Shown here one piece after another: positions 15,776-22,649 of a DNA stretch of 24,088 bases. The notes beneath the pieces were generated by a model that was given only the letters and a program-made list of their open reading frames with translations, searched no databases and had not been told where the DNA came from. The first letter of the stretch is position 1; every line of letters begins with the position of its first letter. The translations under genes were made by a program, and so were the position numbers. The stretch comes from Hyphomicrobiales bacterium (GTDB lineage Bacteria > Pseudomonadota > Alphaproteobacteria > Rhizobiales > Xanthobacteraceae), in assembly GCA_003164375.1 (NCBI GenBank), contig PLTE01000055.1, forward strand, positions 1 to 24,088, in the 5' to 3' direction.

Positions 15776-17335
15776 TCACGTCATGTCTCCGTTAGTCACG
15801 TTAGTCTCCATTGCCGATTGATTGTCCGGTGCGCCGCGGAGTGCGCGGTCAAGGATGTTCTCTTCCGTCGCCTCCGCGCGCAAAAACTCGCCGCAGATGC
15901 GGCCGCCGCGCATCACCAGGATGCGATCGCTCATGCCGAGGATCTCCGGAAGCTCCGACGAGATCATGATGATGGCCGAGCCGCGCTTGAGCAGCTCGTT
16001 CATCAATTGATAGACCTCGACCTTGGCGGCAACGTCGATGCCGCGGGTCGGCTCATCGAACAGAAAAATATCCGCCTGTGAGCTGAGCCACTTGGCAATG
16101 ACGACTTTCTGCTGATTGCCGCCGCTGAGGTAATGAACCCAGCGCTCGATGTCGGGGGCAGCGATGCGCATCGACGCGGCATAATCCTGCGCGTGGGTGT
16201 GCTCCTGCTGCCTATTGATGAAGCCGCCGCGCGAGAAGGCGCCGAGCGCGCTGAGCGTAATGTTGTGCTTGATAGACAGGTGCGCGAGGATTCCGTGGCG
16301 TTTGCGGTCTTCCGGAACCAGCGCAATGCCCTTGTGGATGGCGTGGGCGGGCGATTTGATGTCGACCGGCTGGCCATGCATCAGCACCTGACCGGCATCG
16401 AAGGGGTCGGCGCCAAAGATCGCCCGCGCCATTTCGGTGCGTCCGGCCCCGACCAGGCCGGCAATCCCTAAGATCTCGCCGCGGCGCAGATGAAAGCTGA
16501 TGTCGTGCAACACGCCCTTGCGCGACAATTGCTCGACGCGCAGAACCTCGTCGCCAAGCGCGACTTGGATCTTGGGGAACTTCTCCATCAGATCGCGTCC
16601 GACCATCATGCGAATGAGCTGGTCGATCGATGTGTCCGCCACCCGCACGGTATCGACCCATGTGCCGTCGCGCAGCACGGTGGCGCGATCGCCCAGCGTC
16701 TTTACTTCGTCGAGCCGATGCGAAATGTAGACGATCGCGACCCCGCGCTGCTTGAGCTCCGCGATCGCTGAGAATAGTTGGTCGATCTCATGTGCCGTCA
16801 GCACCGCGGTCGGCTCGTCCATCACGATGAGCCGTGAGTTGAGCGATAGCGCCTTGGCGATTTCGACCATTTGTTGCTGGGCGATGCCCAGCCTCTTCAC
16901 CACCGCCTGCGGGTCGATTTGCAGATTGAGCGAGGCGAGCAGTTCGCGCGCCTGGCGAACCAAGAGCTTATGGTCGACGAGCCCGAAGCGGCGCAACAGC
17001 ATCGGTTCACGGCCGAGGAAGATATTCTCCGCGACCGTCATGTCCGGCACCAGATTGAGCTCCTGATAGATGGTGCTCACGCCGAGCAACTGGGCGTCGT
17101 GCGGATTGCGGATCGTGACCGGCCGGCCCTGGAATAAAATCGTGCCGCTGTCGGGCGGAAAGACGCCCGAGAGAATCTTGATAAGCGTGGATTTGCCGGC
17201 GCCGTTTTCGCCGAGCAGGACATGCACCTCGCCGGCGTACACGGTCAGGTCGACGCCGTTCAGCGCCAGGACGCCGGGAAAGCGTTTGACGATGCCGCGC
17301 ATCTCGAGAAAGGGCTGGAGCTGCGTTGCGGTCAT
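15776..17335 (-). CDS. Sugar-type ABC transporter ATP-binding protein, two ABC domains (RbsA-like)
   Basis: The 519-residue protein contains two tandem ATPase domains. The first has Walker A GENGAGKST at 42-50, a signature region degenerated to LGIAQQQMVEIAKAL (149-163), and Walker B LIVMDEPTA (169-177). The second has a degenerate Walker A (GLVGAGRTE, 293-301), an intact LSGGNQQK signature (403-410) and IFLFDEPTRGID (423-434). This asymmetry is normal for RbsA/XylG/MglA. It energises import by the permease encoded 16 bases downstream. The ATG at 17335 has no clear Shine-Dalgarno. It is first in the operon, and its upstream region, shared with the divergent metallopeptidase, contains the FNR/FixK-type box at 17415-17428. 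Confidence 0.95.
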   Translation of the reverse strand: MTATQLQPFLEMRGIVKRFPGVLALNGVDLTVYAGEVHVLLGENGAGKSTLIKILSGVFPPDSGTILFQGRPVTIRNPHDAQLLGVSTIYQELNLVPDMTVAENIFLGREPMLLRRFGLVDHKLLVRQARELLASLNLQIDPQAVVKRLGIAQQQMVEIAKALSLNSRLIVMDEPTAVLTAHEIDQLFSAIAELKQRGVAIVYISHRLDEVKTLGDRATVLRDGTWVDTVRVADTSIDQLIRMMVGRDLMEKFPKIQVALGDEVLRVEQLSRKGVLHDISFHLRRGEILGIAGLVGAGRTEMARAIFGADPFDAGQVLMHGQPVDIKSPAHAIHKGIALVPEDRKRHGILAHLSIKHNITLSALGAFSRGGFINRQQEHTHAQDYAASMRIAAPDIERWVHYLSGGNQQKVVIAKWLSSQADIFLFDEPTRGIDVAAKVEVYQLMNELLKRGSAIIMISSELPEILGMSDRILVMRGGRICGEFLRAEATEENILDRALRGAPDNQSAMETNVTNGDMT

Positions 17336-17414
17336 GTCAGGGTCTGGCGCCCATTTTTACAGTGGTCGCAACCTGCGCCCAAAATGAACGCTAACAGCGG
17401 CCATTAAATGCGAT

Positions 17415-17428
17415 TTGATCTGGATCAA
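17415..17428. promoter_or_regulatory. FNR/FixK-type operator (perfect 14-base palindrome)
   Basis: TTGATCTGGATCAA matches TTGAT-N4-ATCAA exactly, the binding site of the FNR/FixK/Anr/AadR family, which in Rhizobiales controls genes for low-oxygen life. Its centre is 86 bases from the ABC ATPase start and 143 bases from the metallopeptidase start, in a 228-base divergent intergenic region. A TATCAC hexamer at 17448-17453 lies roughly where the -10 element of a promoter activated from this site toward the metallopeptidase would be. Which gene responds cannot be told from the sequence. Confidence 0.75.
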
Positions 17429-17564
17429 TTGCGGTCGGGCGGACAGCTATCACAAAACGAACCGGACCTTCGCCCAATGCGGCAGCGAAATGCGCCTCGC
17501 AACATCGTCGCGCCCTTGATAAGAACGCCCTGCGGAATCTCATTGCGGACCGGGAGACAGCTTT

Positions 17565-18785
17565 ATGGATCGTTTTGCGCGCGGCCCCTTTCACGTCGGA
17601 TACGAGCGCCGGGTCGACCTCGACGCGTTACGGCAAAAGCGTATTGCCAAGGCCGACGCCGAGCGCCGTAAGGCGGGCCTCGATGCGTTGCTCGTTTGGA
17701 AAGACGAGAACGGCCGTTACCTGACGGATCTGCGGCCACAACTGATTGCTGGCAAAACCACAGCCCTCAACGGTGCGTTGTTGATCGAGGGCAAGGCGCC
17801 CATCATGTTCTGTTCCGGTGGCGAACGCGACCGTGTCGATCGGACGATGCCGTGGGTCACAGAGGTGCATACGATTCCGATCATCGAGGAGAAGGCGTTG
17901 GTCGAGGGGCTGGTGAAGGACATTCTCGGTCCGGTCTTGCGCCAGTATGGCCTCACCGATGCGAAGCTCGGCCTCGATGAGTCCAATATGGTGTTCTACA
18001 AAGCGCTGACGTCGCATTTTCCCAAACTCAAGGTGGAAGACGGCGACACGCCGATGCAGCAGGCGCGGATGATCAAGCTCGACGAGGAGATCGTCCTGCT
18101 CGAGGAGGCGACCGCCATCGCCGACGCCGTTTGTGCCACGGCAACGGCGGCGGTCGCCGACGGCGTGCGTGAATGCGAAGTGGCCGGCGAGGCGATGCGG
18201 ACTTTGTTCCGCCTTGGCGGCGAATACGCCCATGTGATGACGCCGTTCGTCGCGTCAGGCGAGCATATGGCGCCACCGCATCGGATTTGCAGCGACAAGC
18301 TCATTCGCCACGGCGATGTGGTGTTCATCGATATCGGCGCCGCCTGGGGCGGCTATTTCGGCGATATGGCGCGCACCGTCATCTGCGGCAAAGCATCGAG
18401 CGAGCAGAAGAAAGTCTACACGGCTGTCTATGAAGGGCTCAAAGCCGGCATTGCGGAAATGCGGCCCGGCCGCACCAACAAGGACGCGGCCGAGGCTTTG
18501 ATCAAGGCCGCCGACAAATACGGTCTCGGCGGCCGCTTCCTGTCGCTGTTCATCGCCCACGGCGTCGGCATCGGCGCCAATGAGCCGCCCTATATCGGCG
18601 AGACCCTGCCCGGCGCACCGACTTATGAATTCAAGCCGGGCATGGTGTTTGCAGTCGAGCCGCTGATTTGGGTTGAGAATGTCCGCGGCGGCGGCGGTGT
18701 GCGTCTGGAGGAAATGGTGCTGGTCACTGAAAACGGACCGCATGTGATGTCGCGGGCGCCATTCGACGAGGGCCTCATGCTATGA
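17565..18785 (+). CDS. M24-family metallopeptidase (Xaa-Pro peptidase/creatinase-like)
   Basis: The 406-residue protein has the creatinase-like N-terminal domain (about 25-165) and the pita-bread domain of M24 enzymes. All five dinuclear-metal ligands are present: Asp256 (FIDIGAAWGG), Asp267 (FGDMART), His332 (IAHGVGIGANEPP), Glu365 (FAVEPLIW) and Glu382 (VRLEEMVLV), so it should be a working metalloenzyme of Xaa-Pro dipeptidase, aminopeptidase or related C-N hydrolase type rather than creatinase, which uses no metal. GGGAGA at 17552-17557 is seven bases before the ATG. It is divergent from the ABC operon and shares the FNR/FixK-box region with it; M24 genes next to importers often process the imported compound, which is my inference here. 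Confidence 0.9.
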   Translation: MDRFARGPFHVGYERRVDLDALRQKRIAKADAERRKAGLDALLVWKDENGRYLTDLRPQLIAGKTTALNGALLIEGKAPIMFCSGGERDRVDRTMPWVTEVHTIPIIEEKALVEGLVKDILGPVLRQYGLTDAKLGLDESNMVFYKALTSHFPKLKVEDGDTPMQQARMIKLDEEIVLLEEATAIADAVCATATAAVADGVRECEVAGEAMRTLFRLGGEYAHVMTPFVASGEHMAPPHRICSDKLIRHGDVVFIDIGAAWGGYFGDMARTVICGKASSEQKKVYTAVYEGLKAGIAEMRPGRTNKDAAEALIKAADKYGLGGRFLSLFIAHGVGIGANEPPYIGETLPGAPTYEFKPGMVFAVEPLIWVENVRGGGGVRLEEMVLVTENGPHVMSRAPFDEGLML

Positions 18786-18895
18786 TTTTTGGCGCGACAT
18801 CCGGCAGCCCGACTGTCAAAATGGCCGTCTGACGCACTTCGGGTGTCCGATCCTCGATCTCACCGGGGGAGGCGAAAATAACGACGTCAGCCACG

Positions 18896-19420
18896 GTGCG
18901 GGCGCTTAAGACGCTGACGTTCATTTATGTCCCGCGCGAGGACCGGGTCGTGGCCGCCATCAATGCCGGCCAGCCTGACGCCTGGTCGTGCTGGCTGACG
19001 CGACGGCTCGCTTTGGCGGTGCTCGACCGTGCCGCGGAATATCTCACGAGCACGTCCGGCTTGGCGCAGCGCGCGCCTGCGGAGCTGCGCGGCGAGCTGA
19101 TCGCGTTTGAGCGTGACGCAGCCATTGCCAAGACCTCGCGCGCGATGTCGGTGACGCCGTCCGATGTGCTCAAGTCGAGCGCGAGCGCAGCCGAGCTTGC
19201 GGAGCGGCTGACGATCACCCAGCAGCGTGACGGCTTTCGGCTCGACTTGCTCGGACAGAGCGGCAGCGGAGCTGCGGGAGTGCTCAAGCGGGCCGAAATG
19301 CAGCGCATGTTGCAGATGCTACAAATCCAGGTGACCAATGCCGCTTGGCTGACGGCTCCGGGCAAGCCTCAAGCCGCTCCGGCCCCGGCCGCGAACGATC
19401 CGAAGCCGGTCCGGCACTGA
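18896..19420 (+). CDS. Hypothetical protein, family not recognised
   Basis: A 174-residue frame begins at GTG 18896. I recognise no family. The N-terminal 50 residues look like a compact domain (TLTFIYVPREDRV, then DAWSCWLTRRLALAVLDRAAEYL), the middle is helical and charged, there is a Gln/Met-rich helix near 136-150, and the C-terminus is Pro/Ala-rich and probably disordered. No signal peptide or membrane helix is seen. The start is odd: a strong GGGGGAGG lies at 18865-18872 but the GTG is over 20 bases beyond it, and the only codon at a good distance is ATA at 18878. A hairpin with a T-rich tail follows the stop. It stands alone between the metallopeptidase and a VOC gene. Confidence 0.65.
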   Translation: MRALKTLTFIYVPREDRVVAAINAGQPDAWSCWLTRRLALAVLDRAAEYLTSTSGLAQRAPAELRGELIAFERDAAIAKTSRAMSVTPSDVLKSSASAAELAERLTITQQRDGFRLDLLGQSGSGAAGVLKRAEMQRMLQMLQIQVTNAAWLTAPGKPQAAPAPAANDPKPVRH

Positions 19421-19462
19421 CCGCCTCGCGCCGTTGACGGCAACCAAGGAAGTCTGTCAAAA

Positions 19463-19498
19463 ATGCCGACGGTACCCGTGTCGGCATGACCTAATTTT
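19463..19498 (+). terminator. Probable intrinsic terminator after the hypothetical gene
   Basis: ATGCCGAC at 19463-19470 pairs perfectly with GTCGGCAT at 19480-19487 around a nine-base loop, and a TAATTTT run follows within a few bases. It lies 43 bases after the stop at 19420 and before the VOC gene, so it would separate the two transcripts. Confidence 0.55.
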
Positions 19499-19535
19499 CG
19501 ACAACGCGAAAAAACAGAGGGAGTGAGTACGCGCC

Positions 19536-19925
19536 ATGACCACCTTAACCTGGGACCACGTTCATCTGCGCACAATCAATCCGGAGGCCATGGCAGAGTG
19601 GTTCGAGAAAATGCTTGGCGCCGAGGTGCTGCGCTCCACGCAGGAGGGCAAGCCCCGCATCGATCTGAAGCTTGGCGGCGCCAATATCTTTATCGCTCCG
19701 GTGACTGCCGGCGACGGCGTCAACGCGGCGCCCACCATCCCGTATCGCGGTCTCGATCATTTCGGGCTTGCCGTGACCGGCATCGATGCCATCGCCGCCG
19801 AGCTGAAGAAGAAGGGCGTCGAATTCACCAAGGAGCCGACGACGGTGCGGCCCGGCGTGCGCATCTGCTTCATCAAGGCGCCGGAGGGCGTGTCGATCGA
19901 ACTGCTTGACCGCAGCGGCAATTGA
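19536..19925 (+). CDS. Single-domain VOC-family (glyoxalase-like) protein
   Basis: The 129-residue protein is one vicinal-oxygen-chelate module with two beta-alpha-beta-beta-beta repeats. Likely metal ligands are His8 (or His10) in WDHVHLRT, His75 in GLDHFGLAV and Glu122 in VSIELLDR, the positions used by glyoxalase I, methylmalonyl-CoA epimerase and similar enzymes; a dimer would complete the sites. Short length and sequence do not allow a choice among lyase, epimerase, dioxygenase or antibiotic-binding roles. The ATG at 19536 is 12 bases after GAGGGAG, longer than ideal, but no better in-frame start exists. It is followed by a dispersed-type palindrome, so it is probably a single-gene transcript. 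It is unlike the two-domain dioxygenase at 8061. Confidence 0.85.
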   Translation: MTTLTWDHVHLRTINPEAMAEWFEKMLGAEVLRSTQEGKPRIDLKLGGANIFIAPVTAGDGVNAAPTIPYRGLDHFGLAVTGIDAIAAELKKKGVEFTKEPTTVRPGVRICFIKAPEGVSIELLDRSGN

Positions 19926-19981
19926 CGTCCGCGCGCTTGACTCCGAGCCAATGAGATCGAATCGGATCTGGAATCTTTATT

Positions 19982-20032
19982 GGGGCATGATCTTGCCCGA
20001 AAGCCGGTTCCCAGTTTTCGGGATCATGCCCT
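19982..20032. repeat. Dispersed-type palindrome ending in the L,D-transpeptidase stop codon
   Basis: GGGCATGATC at 19983-19992 is the exact reverse complement of GATCATGCCC at 20022-20031, with inner partial pairing CCCGAAA with TTTTCGGG. This matches a palindrome I know as common between genes of Bradyrhizobium-like genomes. It lies between convergent genes, and its last base is the final base of the stop codon (20031-20033) of the gene on the other strand. It could act as a bidirectional terminator. Confidence 0.75.
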
Positions 20033-20927
20033 AATTCACCACGATCGGCGTGCGCAGCTGCACCCGACTATACAAATCCACGATATCGTCGTTGACGAGG
20101 CGGATGCAGCCGAAGGCGACGGCATTGCCGATGGTCTTCGGCGCGTTCGTGCCGTGAATGCGCGATGAACTGTCGTCGAGTTGCAGCAGGCGCGCGCCGA
20201 GCGGGTTGCCGGGGCCGCCTGGCATGGGGCTAGGATTGCGCTTGAGCAAGTCCGGTGGCGGTTGCCATGACGGCCATTCCGTCATGCTCGCAATGTGCCG
20301 CAGACCGGCGAGGTCCTTGCATTGATCGCCGAGCGCGATGCCGTAGCGCAGCGCGACATTGTTGGGTTGGATCAAATAGAGAAAATGCTGCAGCTTATCG
20401 ACGACGATGGTGCCGGGCGGCAGCAGCGTGCGATAGAAGGTGGGCTGGCGCCGAAATACGTAAGGCTGATCGGGATCGGATGAACCGCCATCGACGCCGG
20501 GCGCGAGATCGCCGTCCTTGGCAATGGTGCTTGGCCGCGGCGGCGGCGCCGTCAAGTTTTGCACTTCACGCTTGAGCGCCGGCGGTTCGGCCTGATGCGA
20601 CGTCCCGGTCCAGAAAATATAGCCGCCGGCGCCGAGCGCCGCAGCGACAATGGCCATCACGATCCAACCGGCGCGGCCTAATCGCGACGGCTCAGCGATC
20701 GCGGCCTCGTCCTCGGTCCACGCCATTTCAGCTTCGATGCGTTCGATCGCCGCTTCCAGCGCGGCTTCCTCGGCTGAGATCTCGTTTAATGACGGCTGCG
20801 GACGCAGCGCGCGCAGCCGGCTCGCCAGCATCTGCCGGGCGCGGTCATAGACGCCGCGACGCCACCGCGCATCGCCCGCGCCGGGCGCGGTCACCGCGTG
20901 CAAAAGTGCCGAGTAATAGTCCACCAT
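20031..20927 (-). CDS. L,D-transpeptidase (YkuD domain) with N-terminal cytoplasmic helical region
   Basis: The 298-residue protein makes 3-3 peptidoglycan cross-links or attaches proteins to the wall. Residues 1 to about 80 are a charged helical segment (VDYYSALLHAVTA, then ISAEEAALEAAIERIEAE) resembling an N-terminal region seen in other alphaproteobacterial proteins. A membrane helix follows (86-106), then a Pro-rich linker and the periplasmic YkuD domain from about 160. Catalytic His258 (RIHGTNAPKTIGN) and Cys274 (AFGCIRLVNDD) are present; the Ser/Thr usually just before the GC pair is replaced by Ala-Phe. The ATG at 20927 has only a distant GAGG. It lies 63 bases after the D,D-carboxypeptidase gene on the same strand, whose tetrapeptide product is the donor for this enzyme. 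Confidence 0.9.
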   Translation of the reverse strand: MVDYYSALLHAVTAPGAGDARWRRGVYDRARQMLASRLRALRPQPSLNEISAEEAALEAAIERIEAEMAWTEDEAAIAEPSRLGRAGWIVMAIVAAALGAGGYIFWTGTSHQAEPPALKREVQNLTAPPPRPSTIAKDGDLAPGVDGGSSDPDQPYVFRRQPTFYRTLLPPGTIVVDKLQHFLYLIQPNNVALRYGIALGDQCKDLAGLRHIASMTEWPSWQPPPDLLKRNPSPMPGGPGNPLGARLLQLDDSSSRIHGTNAPKTIGNAVAFGCIRLVNDDIVDLYSRVQLRTPIVVN

Positions 20928-20990
20928 CGGGTTGCAACCGCCTCATCAGCGATCTTACCCAAAAATGCCGTTCTGCGCGCGGCGTCGTTG

Positions 20991-22403
20991 CTACTGCTGA
21001 AAATTCGGCGCAGCAGGCTGCTTGGGTTTGGCCGCGGTATTAGGCGTAGCGGCCGCCGGTGTCGCCGCGAGTGTCGCCGACGGCTTATCTGCCTTCGCCT
21101 TGCCGTCCGTTGGCTTCGCCGTCGCCGGCTGGATGTCGGTAGGCTTCGCCGCTGCAGCCTTGACGCCGGCGGGCTTGGCGGCCTCCGGCTTGTGCTTGGA
21201 TTTCTTCTTGACCACCGGATCGGCGGCCTCAGGCACCGCCGCCAACGTGGCGATTTGCGCCGGCGAGCGGGTCGGGCCGGTATAGACGACGACCGGCGTC
21301 ACCGGGCCTGCATCCAACAACAGGTTCTTCGGCGTCGGTGCGCGCAACGCCGACAACAACACGGAAAACTGCGGACTGCCTTCGCCGCCAGCGCCATCGG
21401 CCGAGGCGCCGTTATCGGGCAGCACGTCCGGGTCGTCTTCCTCCGTGGCCGGGCGCTTCCGATGCGGACCGCACATCGCGTCTTTCAAATTGGGCGGCGC
21501 GGCGTCGATCGGGGTGAGCGCATCGACCGTTCCGAGCGAGGGCGTCAGCCACGACAAAGGCCGCTGATTAAAGCCGCCCTCGAGCAGTTCCGCCGCCTTG
21601 ATCGCGCGCGCGGACGACGACGGCGCGCCGAGCACCACCGCTATCAATTGCTTGTTGTCGCGCGTTGCGGTGGCGACGATGTTGAATCCCGAGGCGCAGA
21701 TGAAGCCCGTCTTCATGCCATCGGCGCCGGCATAGCGGCCGAGCAACGGATTGTAATTGCGCACGACGCGCCGGCCCCATTTGATCGCCGGGATGTGCCA
21801 ATAGGAATTATATTCGGGGAATTCGCGGATCAGGGCGCGCGCGAGCATGGCGAGATCGCGCGCCGACATGATCTGGCCGTCGGCCGGCAACCCGTTCGGA
21901 TTGACGAAACTCGATTCCGACATGCCGAGGCGATGCGCGGTGTCGGTCATTTCCTGCGCGAAGTCGTCGATCGAGCCCCCGATGCCTTCGGCCAGCAGCA
22001 CTGCCATGTCGTTGGCCGACTTCACCATCATCATCTTCAGCGCGTTATCGACGGTGACCTGGGTGCCGACCGGGAAGCCCATTTTGGTCGGCGACTGCGC
22101 CGCCGCATTCGGCGACACCGGGAACAACGTGTCGAAGGTGATGCGATGGTCGCGGATGGCGGACAGTGTGACGTAGAGCGTCATCAATTTAGTGGTCGAG
22201 GCCGGATACCACGGATAGGTCGCGTTTTCCGCGCGCAACACCTTGCCGCTCTCGACGTCGACCAGAATCGACGACGAGGCGTCGGCTGGCGTCGCCGCAA
22301 CGACGGAACCGAACGCGAGAGCGCCTATTGAGATGGCCCCTGCCGCGATGGACTTAAGAACAAGACCGAGCACCGGCGCCCGGAAACATTGACTACAAAG
22401 CAC
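20991..22403 (-). CDS. D-alanyl-D-alanine carboxypeptidase (penicillin-binding protein, S11 family)
   Basis: This DacA/PBP5-like enzyme trims the terminal D-Ala from pentapeptide stems in the periplasm. The N-terminus is a signal peptide (hydrophobic about 11-36, probable cleavage after ADA near 42). The three penicillin-binding motifs are intact: Ser69-Thr-Thr-Lys72, Ser129-Ala-Asn131 and Lys231-Thr-Gly233. After the catalytic domain (to about 280), instead of the short PBP5 C-terminal domain there is a tail of about 190 residues that is Pro/Ala/Lys-rich with repeated AKPTD-like units, probably unstructured and wall-spanning. The first start is GTG at 22403; a later in-frame GTG (Val11) is possible, and neither has a clear ribosome site. 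It is first in an apparent operon with the L,D-transpeptidase. Confidence 0.93.
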   Translation of the reverse strand: MLCSQCFRAPVLGLVLKSIAAGAISIGALAFGSVVAATPADASSSILVDVESGKVLRAENATYPWYPASTTKLMTLYVTLSAIRDHRITFDTLFPVSPNAAAQSPTKMGFPVGTQVTVDNALKMMMVKSANDMAVLLAEGIGGSIDDFAQEMTDTAHRLGMSESSFVNPNGLPADGQIMSARDLAMLARALIREFPEYNSYWHIPAIKWGRRVVRNYNPLLGRYAGADGMKTGFICASGFNIVATATRDNKQLIAVVLGAPSSSARAIKAAELLEGGFNQRPLSWLTPSLGTVDALTPIDAAPPNLKDAMCGPHRKRPATEEDDPDVLPDNGASADGAGGEGSPQFSVLLSALRAPTPKNLLLDAGPVTPVVVYTGPTRSPAQIATLAAVPEAADPVVKKKSKHKPEAAKPAGVKAAAAKPTDIQPATAKPTDGKAKADKPSATLAATPAAATPNTAAKPKQPAAPNFQQ

Positions 22404-22553
22404 GTGTCGCGGTCCGTCGGTTGATCGGGCCCAGTTGAAGGACGGTGGGGCCGCGAAGGTTTCACGGAAGGTTCACGCAGCGTCGGCGCGGCACTATGTA
22501 AACCAAAGGTGGCCTCGAAGGCAAAGCCGAATAGCGGTATCCTTAAAAGCCGT

Positions 22554-22570
22554 GTGGATTTCGAATCCAC
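22554..22570. promoter_or_regulatory. Perfect 17-base palindrome, possible operator
   Basis: GTGGATT and AATCCAC flank TCG in the 246-base divergent region between the carboxypeptidase and the thiolase, with its centre 88 bases before the thiolase start. Its length and symmetry suit a dimeric transcription factor; it could also be a short RNA hairpin. No regulator gene is adjacent. Confidence 0.3.
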
Positions 22571-22649
22571 CCAGGCAGGACGCATAAGCCTCGGAAAAGC
22601 GACGCAAAAACGACGGAAATTCGGCAATGGGTAAAGCCCGGGAGGAAAC

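Noticed and set aside
13715..17335. Naming the importer as a ribose or AI-2 system
   Set aside because: The family match is clear but no kinase, isomerase or lsr genes are near, so the ligand cannot be named.
20898..22331. A 477-codon open frame on the plus strand
   Set aside because: It is antisense to the carboxypeptidase and transpeptidase genes, has Arg/His-rich composition typical of high-GC shadow frames, and shows no recognisable domain.
22471..22500. TTCACG-N17-TATGTA as a sigma-70 promoter for the thiolase
   Set aside because: The spacing is right but both hexamers match poorly, so it is not better than chance in this length.
22545..22575. tRNA-like T-arm (GTGGATTTCGAATCCAC)
   Set aside because: The T-loop bases do not align in register and no acceptor, D or anticodon arms are present upstream.
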